Source: an uncultured cyanobacterium (GTDB taxonomy: Bacteria > Cyanobacteriota > Cyanobacteriia > CACIAM-69d). Taken from it: DNA of 56,557 nt. The first letter of the stretch is position 1. Every line of letters begins with the position of its first letter. The stretch is taken from assembly GCA_937883785.1 (NCBI GenBank), contig CALGDE010000162.1:1-56557 (forward strand), written 5' to 3'. Both the position numbers and the translations under genes were made by a program. The notes under the pieces are model-generated. The model was not told the origin of the DNA. It did not search any database and saw only the letters and a program-made list of their open reading frames with translations. Below, one piece after another: positions 34,364-44,141 of this stretch.

Positions 34364-36289
34364 ATGAGCAAGATTCTGATTAAAACTCGACAGTTTTGGG
34401 TGCGGGCGATCGCCGTAGCCAGCGTACTGACGGTGGGGCAGCCGTGGGGACAGGCGGTCTCTGCCCAGGGGCTTTTCCAGTTTGACCCCGATTCAGGCAT
34501 AAGACCGGGGGAACGCCCAGCCACTGGAGCGATCGCCTCAGCCCATCCCCTCGCCACCGACGCCGGGTATTTTATGCTGGGCGAAGGGGGCAATGCGGTG
34601 GATGCGGCAGTGGCAACGGCCCTGGCAATTTCCGTGGTGACGCCCTTTTCGGCAGGCATTGGTGGCGGCGGTTTCGCCCTGCATTTTGAGCCGGAAACGG
34701 GGGAAATTGAGGCGCTAGATTTTCGAGAGCGAGCGCCGGGATCTGCCTATCGCGAGCTGTATTTGGACGAAGACGGCAAGCCAAAATCCCGTCGCATTAG
34801 CCTTGATGGGCACCTGGCGGCGGGGGTGCCGGGCACGGTGGCGGGGCTAGCGGAACTGCATCGTAAATATGGCAAGCTGCCCTGGTCGCGGGTGGTAGCC
34901 CCATCCATTGAGCTAGCGGAGCAAGGATTTACGATTACCCAGCGTCTGGCGGATCGGTCTAAAGGGCGACTGGCGGTGCTCAGTAATAATCCAGCGGCGC
35001 GAGCCATTTTTACGCAGGATGGGGAGCCTCTAGCGGTGGGCGACACCCTAGTGCAGCGAGACCTTGCCAACGTGCTGCAAACCATTGCCGTAGATCCCCA
35101 GCAATTCTACACCGGCTGGATTGCTGAGCTGATTGAAGCGGATATGGTGGTCTATGGCGGGCTGGTTACGCGGGAGGATTTAGCTAACTATTCAGTGAAA
35201 TGGCGATCGCCCCTCTGCGGGGAATTTCAAGCCTATCGGGTGTGCTCCATGCCGCCGCCCTCCTCCGGGGGGGTTCATCTGGTGCAAATGCTGAACATGC
35301 TGAACCTGTTCCCCGAAGTGTTGGAATCGGTGCAGCGTAATCCCAGCACCAAGGCGTTGGGAGATTACACTCACCTGCTGGCGGAGGTGATGAAAATTGC
35401 CTACGCGGACCGGGCTGAGTATTTGGGTGACCCGGATTTTGTGGATGTTCCCGTAAAAGCGCTGATCAGTGATGGCTATGGCATTGCCCGTGCTGGAGAA
35501 ATTGACCTGGACAGCGCCCGCCCTGCATCGGAGGTAAACCCTGCCAGCGCCGAAGCTATTCACCAATACACCCAGCGCCCTGATTTTCCCGAAACCAGCC
35601 ACCTTAGCGTGATTGACAGCGATGGGCGGGCGGTTAGCTTAACGTTTACCGTTAACGGTCCCTTTGGCGCCGGAGTCGTTGCCACGGGCACGGGCATTTT
35701 GCTGAATAACGAAATGGATGATTTTGCGATCGCTCCGGGCGTGCCCAATTTATTCGGCGTAGTGGGCGGCGATGCCAATGCGATCGCCCCGGGCAAAACG
35801 CCCCTGTCCAGCATGTCTCCCACCATCGTCACCAGCGCAGAAAATCCCCAGCAGCTTGAAATGGTGCTAGGCACTCCGGGGGGCAGCCGCATTATCACCA
35901 TGGTGTTGCAGGTGTTCCTTAATGCCACCGTACGCGGCATGTCTTTGGACGACGCCGTGGGTGCTCCCCGCCTCCATCACCAGTGGCAGCCGGATATGGT
36001 GTTCTACGATGATCCTGCCCAAAGCCGCTATGAACCGGTGCGTCAGCGGGTACCGGCGATCGCCCCCGAAATCCTAGCCAGCCTGCAACAGCGGGGGCAC
36101 GAGCTGCGCGGCTTTTTCCCCGTGGGCAATGCCAATATTTTGCGCCGATTGTCCAACGGATCGGTGGAAGGGGCGATCGACCCTCGCGGTGAAGGCACGG
36201 TGCAACTCTTCCGAGAGCCGTTGCCACTGCCCAGCTACAGCGAGCCTGAAGATCTGCCTTTGCCAGCGGCACCGCCTAAGCCTGAGTAG
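34364..36289 (+). CDS. ggt: Gamma-glutamyltransferase
   Basis: Ggt transfers or hydrolyses the gamma-glutamyl group of glutathione in the periplasm. The 641-residue precursor has a signal peptide (hydrophobic at about residues 12-30, cleavage likely after VSA) and then the large subunit (ATDAGYFMLGEGGNAVDAAVATALA, GIGGGGFALH). Autocleavage should occur before Thr at about residue 411 in ETSHLSVIDSDG, the catalytic nucleophile, and the small subunit contains GILLNNEMDDF and GTPGGSRI. I start at MSKILIKTRQFW because it opens the signal peptide; the longer frame overlaps comB. The C-terminus is Pro-rich. Confidence 0.94.
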   Translation: MSKILIKTRQFWVRAIAVASVLTVGQPWGQAVSAQGLFQFDPDSGIRPGERPATGAIASAHPLATDAGYFMLGEGGNAVDAAVATALAISVVTPFSAGIGGGGFALHFEPETGEIEALDFRERAPGSAYRELYLDEDGKPKSRRISLDGHLAAGVPGTVAGLAELHRKYGKLPWSRVVAPSIELAEQGFTITQRLADRSKGRLAVLSNNPAARAIFTQDGEPLAVGDTLVQRDLANVLQTIAVDPQQFYTGWIAELIEADMVVYGGLVTREDLANYSVKWRSPLCGEFQAYRVCSMPPPSSGGVHLVQMLNMLNLFPEVLESVQRNPSTKALGDYTHLLAEVMKIAYADRAEYLGDPDFVDVPVKALISDGYGIARAGEIDLDSARPASEVNPASAEAIHQYTQRPDFPETSHLSVIDSDGRAVSLTFTVNGPFGAGVVATGTGILLNNEMDDFAIAPGVPNLFGVVGGDANAIAPGKTPLSSMSPTIVTSAENPQQLEMVLGTPGGSRIITMVLQVFLNATVRGMSLDDAVGAPRLHHQWQPDMVFYDDPAQSRYEPVRQRVPAIAPEILASLQQRGHELRGFFPVGNANILRRLSNGSVEGAIDPRGEGTVQLFREPLPLPSYSEPEDLPLPAAPPKPE

Positions 36290-36351
36290 ACCCAACACTC
36301 CAACCAAACACTCCACCAAATATTCAAATCAAACACTGCCAATCGAGGACC

Positions 36352-37752
36352 CTATGCAGGCGCGGTAGTGATATCGGGTGCTGGCTTTTCGCTGACTTCA
36401 GTGGTTAAACCAGAAATAGAGTCTACGGCGCGAGCGCGCTGGGTTTTAAGCAGCCCCACATTGCTGGTGAGCAGAAAACTAGCGAAAGAGGCGATCGCAA
36501 TGACGGGCAAAATCGTCGTATCCGACAGCACGGTCAAAATAATTGTGGTGCTAACGGGGGTTTTGGTAATAGCCACGTTAATGGCTGCCATACAGCACAG
36601 AACGGCGATGGTGGGATGGATGGCAGGGATACCAAAGGAGATCGCCAATCCCAAGCTGGCACCGGTAAAAAACAGCGGGAAAATAAAGCCCCCTCGAAAG
36701 CCGCCGTGGATGGTGAAGCAAATAGCCAACATCTTAGCCAGACATAGGCACAGCAGCATCGTTACCCCATAGGATGCCGACTTTGCCAAAAGCTGGGTTT
36801 CAATTTGTTCCTCGCTAAAAAACAACGTTGCGGGAAACAGCACCGCAATCCAGCCAATCCCCAATCCTCCCAGCACCGCCAGCAAAATATGGCGATGTTC
36901 AACTTTTTGGATCACCCAGTTCATCGCCCGGAAAATGCCGATAAACAGCACCCCGGCGATCGCCCCCGCAATGCCCAGCGCCAGCCCCTCCGCCAAATGA
37001 ATCCAGGACAGGGCAGGCAAATCACCAAAGCGTCCAAAATTATAAATACCGCCCACTTTCAACCCCGTGCCAATGCGAAAAACCGCAAAGCTGCAAATTC
37101 CCGCCACCATGGCCGGAATAATTGCCTCGTAATATTCCAGCCCTCGCCGATGGGGAATTTCCAGGGCAAATAACGGTCCCCCAATGGGATCGCAGAAAAA
37201 CGCAGACAGCGCCGCACCCATGCCGCAAAAGGTCATAATGCGCGTGCTGTTCAAGGTCAGCTTCAGCTTTTTAGCAATCCAACTGCCAACACTGCCATTA
37301 ATCTGCACCAGCGGCGCCTCGGGGCCCAAGCTCCCCCCCGCCGTAATGGACACCAGCGACGTGGCAATCATGCCGGGGGTTTGATCCTGCTCTAGCTGTC
37401 CCGCATCGTGCACCCGATCAATCACCAGGGCTATTTCACCGGGCAGCCCCAAAAAGTATAAACACAGTCCTACCCCCAGCCCACCAATGGTGGGCACCAT
37501 CCAGGTGTAATGCCAATGGGGCAACCAGGCGGGGAACAACGCAACAATGGATTCTCGCCCAGAGTCCCAGACGATTTCCAACAAATTTTCTAAAACGAAG
37601 TAGTAGATAGTAGCTACTATTCCACCGGTAATGCCAACGGCCGCTGCCGCTAGCAAGGTTTTGGAATAGGTGAGCTTTCGGCTGTCAGAGGTGTTCTGCT
37701 GCGAACAACCTGACAAACGCCCTAAATTTTCTTCTATAGCGCCTACAGTCAT
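36352..37752 (-). CDS. ClC-family chloride channel/transporter
   Basis: The 466-residue protein has about ten hydrophobic helices with ClC features: GGSLGPEAPLVQ (second filter segment), the region FRGGFIFPLFFTGASLG (third segment) and a final AAINVAITKTPVSTTII. No CBS domains follow. The gating-glutamate position of GREGP is Leu here (GSLGP), although a Glu lies two residues after the GP, and no clear GSGIP segment is found. It belongs to a non-canonical ClC subgroup whose ion selectivity and mechanism (channel or exchanger) cannot be inferred. The gene converges with ggt. Confidence 0.88.
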   Translation of the reverse strand: MTVGAIEENLGRLSGCSQQNTSDSRKLTYSKTLLAAAAVGITGGIVATIYYFVLENLLEIVWDSGRESIVALFPAWLPHWHYTWMVPTIGGLGVGLCLYFLGLPGEIALVIDRVHDAGQLEQDQTPGMIATSLVSITAGGSLGPEAPLVQINGSVGSWIAKKLKLTLNSTRIMTFCGMGAALSAFFCDPIGGPLFALEIPHRRGLEYYEAIIPAMVAGICSFAVFRIGTGLKVGGIYNFGRFGDLPALSWIHLAEGLALGIAGAIAGVLFIGIFRAMNWVIQKVEHRHILLAVLGGLGIGWIAVLFPATLFFSEEQIETQLLAKSASYGVTMLLCLCLAKMLAICFTIHGGFRGGFIFPLFFTGASLGLAISFGIPAIHPTIAVLCCMAAINVAITKTPVSTTIILTVLSDTTILPVIAIASFASFLLTSNVGLLKTQRARAVDSISGLTTEVSEKPAPDITTAPA

Positions 37753-38311
37753 GGTTCAGCGATTTACGGGTATTTACTGAGTTCCCCCCACAGTAGGAAA
37801 AGCCCCTTCGCTCAAAAGTAACTGTTGCTACGGGGCTCCCTTTAACCCGAGAACACTGACATCAAACCGGTGCAATATCTACGTCAGGCAAGTGAAAAAC
37901 ATCTTCTTAGCGCAAGTTTTTGCAAACTTTGAATCACAGAAAAAGCGTAAATAATCGAATTTTTATCCGCAGGGTTTTCTGACAAAAATCTCAAGTTCAG
38001 CATCTATTGATTTTAAAAATTCACCATATGCAACTTGCCACCCCTAAGACTTTGGAATGGTGCCCAGAAGAGCAACTCAAGTAATTGCGATCCCATCGTG
38101 ACTCTAAACTACCGCCAACCATGGCATAAACGTAGCCCTTTGGATATTCGTGGCGAAAGGATTGGCTTTCTTTAATTTAATGAAAGCAGAGGGTCGTCGT
38201 TCACGCAGCGTCTACATCGCAGAGAGTCTGGTGTAAACTTCCATCCGCGCTTCAACTTCCCTCAGTGCTCATTAACGTCACATGTTTAATTCGAGTCAAT
38301 ATAAATCGAAT
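37753..38311. other. Non-coding gap
   Basis: This 560-base gap lies beside the ClC gene start. It contains a family-C repeat near 38190-38292. AT-rich sequence around 37880-38000 may hold the ClC promoter. Nothing else was recognised. Confidence 0.45.
38190..38292. repeat. Family C intergenic repeat, copy 2
   Basis: It shares CGCAGCGTCT, CGCGCTTCAACT-CCCTC-GTGC and TTTAATTCG in order with 14365-14475. It lies immediately downstream of a minus-strand gene, as copy 1 does. Confidence 0.45.
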
Positions 38312-38902
38312 TTAGCCTCGTGCTTTCTCTAGTAGAAGCATCATAATCATGCTCAACAGTACTTTTTCTTCGTCGTATTCTTCTAGTTTATCGAGCATTT
38401 TAATGGTGAATATTCGGGAGAAAAAGGATGGTTTTTTCTCCAGCAACATCACAATATGTCCTTCATCGGTGGAACGATGTACTTGATAAACCGGGTTAAA
38501 AACAAAGCCCGTGAATAACCCGACAATTGGAATTTCGGCAAAAAGAGCGTCTGCAATTTTTACCCAGGGATTTTTTTCGGTAATGGTATAAACAATTTCA
38601 TCGCCGTTAAAAATATCGTAGCGAGCCCGCCAAATTGAGCGCAATCCCCGACGCTTTACGGCACCAATATCCCGCCCAGCACTGTCGGTAAAGTTATAGC
38701 GAGCGGAGAAATCAATGATGCGATCTGCTTTGATTTCGTACTTGAGTTGCGATCGCTCCTTGTCACTAAAAACGCCAATTACTTCTTTCAGCTTGAACAT
38801 CTTTTGACGGATGCAAAATAGCAGCTCATCAGAGTCATCTGTAAGAAAAATCTGCTGGGCAAAGGACCAGGTAAATTTAAGGTGCAGGGGATATTGATGC
38901 AT
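38312..38902 (-). CDS. LURP-one/YxjI-like (tubby-fold) protein
   Basis: The 196-residue protein has the alternating beta pattern of the LURP-one/scramblase-like family: FAQQIFLTDDSDELLFCIRQKMFKLKEVIGVF followed by successive strands with GAVKRRGLRSIWRARYDIF (both quoted in part). A hydrophobic helix lies at residues of about 133-152 (FAEIPIVGLFTGFVF) and a closing helix at the C-terminus. Members bind membranes or lipids, but bacterial roles are unknown. It is on its own, with no operon partner. Confidence 0.6.
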   Translation of the reverse strand: MHQYPLHLKFTWSFAQQIFLTDDSDELLFCIRQKMFKLKEVIGVFSDKERSQLKYEIKADRIIDFSARYNFTDSAGRDIGAVKRRGLRSIWRARYDIFNGDEIVYTITEKNPWVKIADALFAEIPIVGLFTGFVFNPVYQVHRSTDEGHIVMLLEKKPSFFSRIFTIKMLDKLEEYDEEKVLLSMIMMLLLEKARG

Positions 38903-39150
38903 AGGAACGGTGTGATGCTGTTGATTCGCGCTACCAATTTAGCCTCACAAATCTGTAGAAATACCGATTATTAAAGTTGTATGTTGATTACCTTCAGCTC
39001 GAATTCAAAATTGGTGGTGATTTCAGCAATTTTCTGACTCCACCGCATTTATCAAAAGGTCAATAAAACCGGTACTGTCCTAATCGCGTTATGCCCCTAT
39101 TGCACTGCCGGAAACTCTGCCTGTCTGCGCCAGGTCAAGCGAGGCGAAGC

Positions 39151-39756
39151 TTAGCGCGGCATTAGGTCGTCAAGCTGCAACGATAATTCTGGAAATAGTG
39201 GGGACTGGCTTGGCTGACCGAGGCGATATTGCACCTGGTTGTAGTCGTAGCCGTCGAGGGTGGCAACGATAAACGTCGGCTGCTTGGGGCGACCGATAAA
39301 TGCGGTGCCGCCTAGTCCTCGAAAATCCACAATCCAATACTCAGGAATCCCGAAGTTTGCATATTCTTCCACTTTTCGGGCGTAGTCGTTTTCCCAATTG
39401 GTGCTAACCACTTCCACTACCAGCTTGATGCTTTTGGCGCTGGAAATAATCGATTGACGCTGCCACAGTGGCTCTTCGCTCAACTCAGTTTCATCCAGAA
39501 CAATTACATCTGGTCGGCGAGCGGTGGCTGTGGATAGTTCGGGTTGGATCAGGCAGGTGCGGGGAATTAGCCACGGGTGGTTTGCTTGGGCGATCGCCAG
39601 AATCAACCGAGCCGCCACCTTGCCACTCACGGCTTCATGGGGACCGGTGGGCTCCATATCTACTAATTCTCCATCCGCTAATTCGTAGCGCAAGTCATCG
39701 CCATACTGGGCAATAAACTGCTCAACTGTTAGCTGCTTAGTGGGGATATAAACCAT
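39151..39756 (-). CDS. Uma2 family (DUF820) PD-(D/E)XK nuclease-like protein
   Basis: Uma2 proteins are extremely abundant in cyanobacteria and have a restriction-endonuclease-like fold; their function is not established. The family marks here are the N-terminal LTVEQFIAQYG, then GELVDMEPTGPHEAVSGKVA, RRPDVIVLD with the catalytic Asp, KLVVEVVSTN with the Glu, and DYARKVEEYANFGIPEYWIVD (quoted in part). The 201-residue length is normal. It lies at the edge of a small accessory patch containing a toxin-antitoxin pair. Confidence 0.9.
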   Translation of the reverse strand: MVYIPTKQLTVEQFIAQYGDDLRYELADGELVDMEPTGPHEAVSGKVAARLILAIAQANHPWLIPRTCLIQPELSTATARRPDVIVLDETELSEEPLWQRQSIISSAKSIKLVVEVVSTNWENDYARKVEEYANFGIPEYWIVDFRGLGGTAFIGRPKQPTFIVATLDGYDYNQVQYRLGQPSQSPLFPELSLQLDDLMPR

Positions 39757-39799
39757 AACAGTTCGTCAGCTCAAATACCTGGGGTAGGTGTCACTTATC

Positions 39800-40378
39800 C
39801 TAGATGTCTGCAATTTTTGATCCAGCATCTTTGAATCCAGGATTAGGTATGTGGTCCCTCTCTGTTCCAACCACCAAATGATCTCCATCTGTCGCTGGTG
39901 TAAAGAGACGCCAAAACTCTTTGCCTTCTGTGTGGGTAGAAACGTTTGGCATGGCGTCAAAGATAAGTCCCTGAGACAGTTCAAGTCTGAATCCAAATGC
40001 TTCGTCCAGCAACACCCGTTCCACAACAAAATCATTAGAATCAAGAGCATGATTTAACGATTGGGCGTACACGTCAAACCGACGTTTACATCTATTTTCC
40101 CAGTCATAGCTCTCATTAGGATCGGCACAATAATACATGTCCTGACTACCGACCCATATGGAGTGGTTGCGATGGAACCGCCATGGAATATTTATGTGCA
40201 AGGCAAAGTCCCCCACAGTTTCTTTCTGACCGCGCCTGTGCTTTGGGAACCTAATTGGTACTTCCCGCCGCTTGCCAAAGTGCATGCACAAAAGATCACA
40301 GGCAGCCATGATACGCCAGAGTGGAAGTCTTTCCAGTTGGATAAGCTGAGGTTCTGAAGCGGATTTATTGGATGACAT
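39800..40378 (-). CDS. Hypothetical protein, possibly an immunity-like protein
   Basis: The 192-residue product is not recognised with certainty. The motif FALHINIPWRFHRNHSIWVGSQDMYY and the later EFWRLFTPATDGDHLVV give a pattern (LHI-PWR, then EFWR) that I associate with scattered bacterial hypothetical proteins, some near toxin or contact-inhibition genes. It is soluble, with no signal peptide. The base composition is somewhat more AT-rich than its neighbours, which fits an accessory gene. It may be acquired. Confidence 0.55.
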   Translation of the reverse strand: MSSNKSASEPQLIQLERLPLWRIMAACDLLCMHFGKRREVPIRFPKHRRGQKETVGDFALHINIPWRFHRNHSIWVGSQDMYYCADPNESYDWENRCKRRFDVYAQSLNHALDSNDFVVERVLLDEAFGFRLELSQGLIFDAMPNVSTHTEGKEFWRLFTPATDGDHLVVGTERDHIPNPGFKDAGSKIADI

Positions 40379-40501
40379 GCAACGAAAGAAAAGGGAGTAG
40401 TTAGTAGCTAAACAAGCCTGCGCCGAAATTTTGTTGTTCCAATCTAATAACTAGGAGCTATTCTGCTGTCTTCGTCAGTTTTCGGATAGCGATCTCAGCC
40501 C

Positions 40502-40834
40502 CTACCGATTAGCCAATATCCTATCCACTTGATCTTTCAAGATCGGAAGCTCCTGAGCCACGATCGCCCACACCAGCTCCAGGTCCACTCGAAAATATTC
40601 GTGCACCAATAAATTTCGGAAATCGATAATATCCCGCCATTCCACCTCAGAATAAGCACTGCGAGTTTGTTCCGTTAGGGACCTCGCTGCCTCCCCAATC
40701 ACCTGTAAATGAAACAACACCCAGGTCTGGATTAGCTCATTGTCCAAAAACTCCGCCTTACCCCGCACCGCATATCGTTCCACCTGGGCGATCGCCTCCG
40801 CCATATCTTGCAATCGCTCGCGATCCTCCCTCAC
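40502..40834 (-). CDS. HepT-like RNase toxin (DUF86)
   Basis: The 110-residue helical protein has the HEPN signature RNLLVHEYF (R-x4-H-x-Y form) near residue 80, the RNase active motif of HepT toxins. Its start overlaps the stop of the upstream nucleotidyltransferase gene by 4 bases, the usual antitoxin-toxin arrangement. In characterised pairs MntA neutralises HepT by adding AMP to the Tyr of this motif, and that Tyr is present here. Confidence 0.88.
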   Translation of the reverse strand: MREDRERLQDMAEAIAQVERYAVRGKAEFLDNELIQTWVLFHLQVIGEAARSLTEQTRSAYSEVEWRDIIDFRNLLVHEYFRVDLELVWAIVAQELPILKDQVDRILANR

Positions 40835-41124
40835 AACCGCACCGCCTCACGCAGCACTTCATCTCGAATTTGCGCTTTCAGCCCCTGAACCGTCACCACA
40901 TCCACCGGCAACTCCAGTGCAGTTTCTAAATCGCGAATCAGCCGCACCGGAAACCAAGGACTAACCCGCTCCAAATCATAATCAATCAAAAAATCCACAT
41001 CGCTATTCTGGGTTTCTTCCCCCCGAGCCACCGACCCAAACACCCGCACGTTAAACGCTCCGTGGCGCTCAGCAATCTGCAAAATCTCCCCGCGTTTTTC
41101 TCGCAACTTTTCCAATGCAGTCAT
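40831..41124 (-). CDS. MntA-like minimal nucleotidyltransferase antitoxin
   Basis: The 97-residue protein has the nucleotidyltransferase core GSVARGEETQNSDVDFLID, with the GSxxRG motif, the catalytic D-x-D pair and a third acidic strand (LPVDVVT). It is the antitoxin partner of the overlapping HepT-like gene. The order antitoxin then toxin, with a 4-base ATGA overlap, indicates translational coupling. It sits 18 bases downstream of the recJ stop on the same strand. Confidence 0.88.
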   Translation of the reverse strand: MTALEKLREKRGEILQIAERHGAFNVRVFGSVARGEETQNSDVDFLIDYDLERVSPWFPVRLIRDLETALELPVDVVTVQGLKAQIRDEVLREAVRL

Positions 41125-41142
41125 AAGCTTATTGTCCTAGCC

Positions 41143-43188
41143 TTAATCCAACGCAGCCTTTGCCTCTTCAATCAGCCCCCGGAAAAATGGCTTAGTCAAG
41201 TCGATCGCCTTCGCCTCCTCCCGCGATCGCCCCAGCAGTCCTTCCGACGCCCCTTCCACCGCCGCCAAAATATTGCCCTCCTCATTGCGGATGCGTAATT
41301 CCCACGCCCCATCCCGCTGCCAATAGCCACACACATAGGTGCGGTCCCCATACTGAATCGCCACCGGTTGATTCACCTTCGCTGCCGGTGCCGGTGCTTC
41401 CGCCGGTCGAAAACCCACCACATTTAGCTCAATGGTGACGTTGCCCTGCCATTCGTTTTCCGTAAGCCGATACGCCACATCCACCCACTCCGGCAGCGGA
41501 AAATCATCCCCCCGTCGCCAGGCGATCGCCTCAATTTGCCCAGTGCCGTCGCTTAGGGTGCACTTCAAATGGCTGCGGTCTTTGCCGATTTTTCGCTGCC
41601 CTAACACTTGCATAGCTGGCGTCCAAAATACCGGCTCCCGATTGCCAATGCCGCAGGGGTGCAGCATATCGATTTGGCTAAATAATTCCTCATCCACCTG
41701 GGCGATCGCCGCCTGCACATCCGCCGCCACCAACGGTTGAATGTACTCAGCTTCCAGGGTTTTGCACGCAAACTCACTCAGGCGCTGGATAAATTCCCCC
41801 AGGTTCGCCGCATCCATAGAGAAGCCTCCCGCTGCCGGATGCCCACCAAACTTGCCCAGCAAGTCCCCGGCATAATGGAGCGCATCAAATACATTAAATT
41901 CTGGAATTCCCCGCGCCGACCCGCGAATCTTATCCGGCTCCTCCGGCTCAAAGGTGCCAATAAATACCGGCGCACCGTAGCGCTCCACCAACCGCGACGC
42001 CACAATGCCAATTACCCCGTGATGCCAACCGGGCTGCACCACCACCAATACCCGCTGATCGCGCAAATCCACCGCCTGACGCTCCACCCAGGCGATCGCC
42101 TCCTCCTCAATTTGCCGACACAACGCCTGGCGCTGCTGATTAATATCCTCACACTGCATCGCCCGCTCCAGAGCCACCCCCGCATCATCCGTGGTCAACA
42201 GGTCAATAACAATTTGAGGATCATCCAGCCGCCCTACTGCGTTAATTCGCGGTCCCAACCGAAACCCAATCGCCTCCGGTTTCAACGTTTTCGCCGCGCC
42301 ATTATTCGTCCCGCTGCCATTGGCACTGATGCTAGCGCCGTTCCCATTTCCATTGCCGTTATTGCCAGCCTCCCCCACCGCCAACCCGGTCACCTGCTGC
42401 AATGCCCGCACGCCGGGAATGGCGGAATAGGGCAACAATTCTAAGCCCCGCTTTACCCACCGGCGGTTAACGCCCGTCAGCGGCGCTAAATCGGCGATCG
42501 TCCCTAAGGTAAACAGCTCCAACAGTGGTCGCCAAATCTGGTTAAATCCCAGCCGATGCCCCAACGAAACCGCCAAAATATACGCCACACCCACCCCTGC
42601 CAAACCGCGATAGGGCGACTCTTCATCGATTAGCTTCGGATTTAAAATCGCATTGGCCGGCGGAATTTCGGGGGGAATATCGTGGTGGTCCGTCAAAATC
42701 ACCGTCATCCCGAGATCGCGAGCATAAGCCACCGGATCCACCGCCGCGATGCCGTTATCCACGGTCAAAATCAACCGCACACCGTCGTCGAAAAGCTCAT
42801 CCACAATGCGCCGATTAATCCCATAGCCATCCTTCATTCGGCTAGGAATGGCGTGGCAAACGTTCGCCCCCATGGTCCGCAGCGCCCGCAGCAACAACGC
42901 CGTACTGGTCATCCCGTCAGCATCGTAATCCCCACAAATGCCAATGCGGGTATTCTCGGCGATCGCCTTTTCCAGCAACTCCAAGGTCAACGTCAACGGT
43001 TCAAACACGGCAATGGGATTAGGCAACTGCACCAAATCCGGATCCAAAAACACCTGGGCTGCATCCACCGACTCCACCCCGCGATTCACCAGCACCTGAG
43101 CCAACAACGGCGACAAACCTGTTTCGTTGGCAATAGCCTCAGTGATCTCTGGAGTAGCGGGGGCGATCGCCCAGCGGCTAGGTCTCAT
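41143..43188 (-). CDS. recJ: Single-stranded-DNA-specific exonuclease RecJ
   Basis: RecJ degrades single-stranded DNA 5' to 3' in recombination and mismatch/base-excision repair. Metal motifs are DYDADG (residues 87-92), DN in LTVDNGIAA, the DHH at 167-169 and the DHHA1 domain with GGHPAAGGFSM. The C-terminal oligonucleotide-binding part includes HPCGIGNREPVF. At 681 residues it is close to the usual cyanobacterial length. Odd feature: a Gly-Asn repeat stretch at residues of about 272-298 interrupts the region between the DHH core and GFRLGPRINAVGR. The toxin-antitoxin pair follows directly. Confidence 0.94.
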   Translation of the reverse strand: MRPSRWAIAPATPEITEAIANETGLSPLLAQVLVNRGVESVDAAQVFLDPDLVQLPNPIAVFEPLTLTLELLEKAIAENTRIGICGDYDADGMTSTALLLRALRTMGANVCHAIPSRMKDGYGINRRIVDELFDDGVRLILTVDNGIAAVDPVAYARDLGMTVILTDHHDIPPEIPPANAILNPKLIDEESPYRGLAGVGVAYILAVSLGHRLGFNQIWRPLLELFTLGTIADLAPLTGVNRRWVKRGLELLPYSAIPGVRALQQVTGLAVGEAGNNGNGNGNGASISANGSGTNNGAAKTLKPEAIGFRLGPRINAVGRLDDPQIVIDLLTTDDAGVALERAMQCEDINQQRQALCRQIEEEAIAWVERQAVDLRDQRVLVVVQPGWHHGVIGIVASRLVERYGAPVFIGTFEPEEPDKIRGSARGIPEFNVFDALHYAGDLLGKFGGHPAAGGFSMDAANLGEFIQRLSEFACKTLEAEYIQPLVAADVQAAIAQVDEELFSQIDMLHPCGIGNREPVFWTPAMQVLGQRKIGKDRSHLKCTLSDGTGQIEAIAWRRGDDFPLPEWVDVAYRLTENEWQGNVTIELNVVGFRPAEAPAPAAKVNQPVAIQYGDRTYVCGYWQRDGAWELRIRNEEGNILAAVEGASEGLLGRSREEAKAIDLTKPFFRGLIEEAKAALD

Positions 43189-43313
43189 GGCGACAGGGGA
43201 AGATAATAAGCGGACAAAAAGGAATAATAGAAAACCGTTACAACTATTCCCGCTGTCCCAATTCTAAGCGAGATTTCCAGAGTGTCCTCGCTCAAATTTT
43301 AGAGGGTTTACCC

Positions 43314-44141
43314 ATGCCAGAAGGTCCAGAAATCCGCCGCGCTGCTGATCGTATTGAACGGGCGATCGCCGGTCCCCTTATCGAAGACGTACAATTCGCC
43401 TTCGACCACCTCCAATCCTACGAATCAGACCTCATCGGGCAGCGAGTGCTAGAAGTGGAAACCCGAGGCAAAGCCATGCTCACCCACTTCGACAACGGAC
43501 TCAGCATCTACAGCCACAACCAGCTTTACGGCGTGTGGATGATCCGCAAAAAAAACAACTTTCCCCAAACCCGCCGCCAGCTTCGTTTAGCCATCCACGG
43601 CGATGAAAAAATGGCGCTTCTCTACAGTGCCTCATCTATTGAAGTGCTGGATAAAAAAGGAATTAAAAATCACTCTTTCTTGGGGGGGCTTGGTCCGGAT
43701 GTGATGAATAAAAGGACTCAAAAGCGCACCCTCAGCAATCGCCTGATAAAACAATTAGAAAAACACAAACGGCGACAACTCTGTGGCTCACTACTTGATC
43801 AAAAGATGGTGTGCGGAATTGGCAATTATTTAAGAAGCGAAATTTTATTTCTAGCCAAGCTCCATCCCAGTCGCCGCCCAGTCGATTGCACCAAAGAAGA
43901 GCTAAAAAGCCTCGTAAAACTGATGATTTCTGTTCCTGAGCAATCCTATAAAACCGGTGGAATCACCAATGACCTAAAGCGGGCAGAACAGCTTAAAGCT
44001 CAGGGGGCACGAAAGTCCCACTATCGCCACTGGGTCTTTGCACGTAAAAACCAGCCTTGCTACGTATGCGGAGAAACCATCATCAAATCTACTTTTGCTG
44101 GACGCCGCTGTTACCATTGTCCCCGATGTCAGAAATTATGA
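43314..44141 (+). CDS. nei: Endonuclease VIII (Nei) DNA glycosylase
   Basis: Nei removes oxidised pyrimidines and cleaves the abasic site. The N-terminus MPEGPEIRRAAD matches the Nei branch rather than MutM (MPELPEVE). Pro2 is the Schiff-base nucleophile and Glu3 the acid. The helix-two-turn-helix lies at VCGIGNYLRSEILF, and a C-terminal zinc finger lies at residues of about 248-273 (CYVC-x16-CxxC). The 275-residue length is normal. It is divergent from recJ, 125 bases away, so two repair genes share an intergenic region. Confidence 0.92.
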   Translation: MPEGPEIRRAADRIERAIAGPLIEDVQFAFDHLQSYESDLIGQRVLEVETRGKAMLTHFDNGLSIYSHNQLYGVWMIRKKNNFPQTRRQLRLAIHGDEKMALLYSASSIEVLDKKGIKNHSFLGGLGPDVMNKRTQKRTLSNRLIKQLEKHKRRQLCGSLLDQKMVCGIGNYLRSEILFLAKLHPSRRPVDCTKEELKSLVKLMISVPEQSYKTGGITNDLKRAEQLKAQGARKSHYRHWVFARKNQPCYVCGETIIKSTFAGRRCYHCPRCQKL

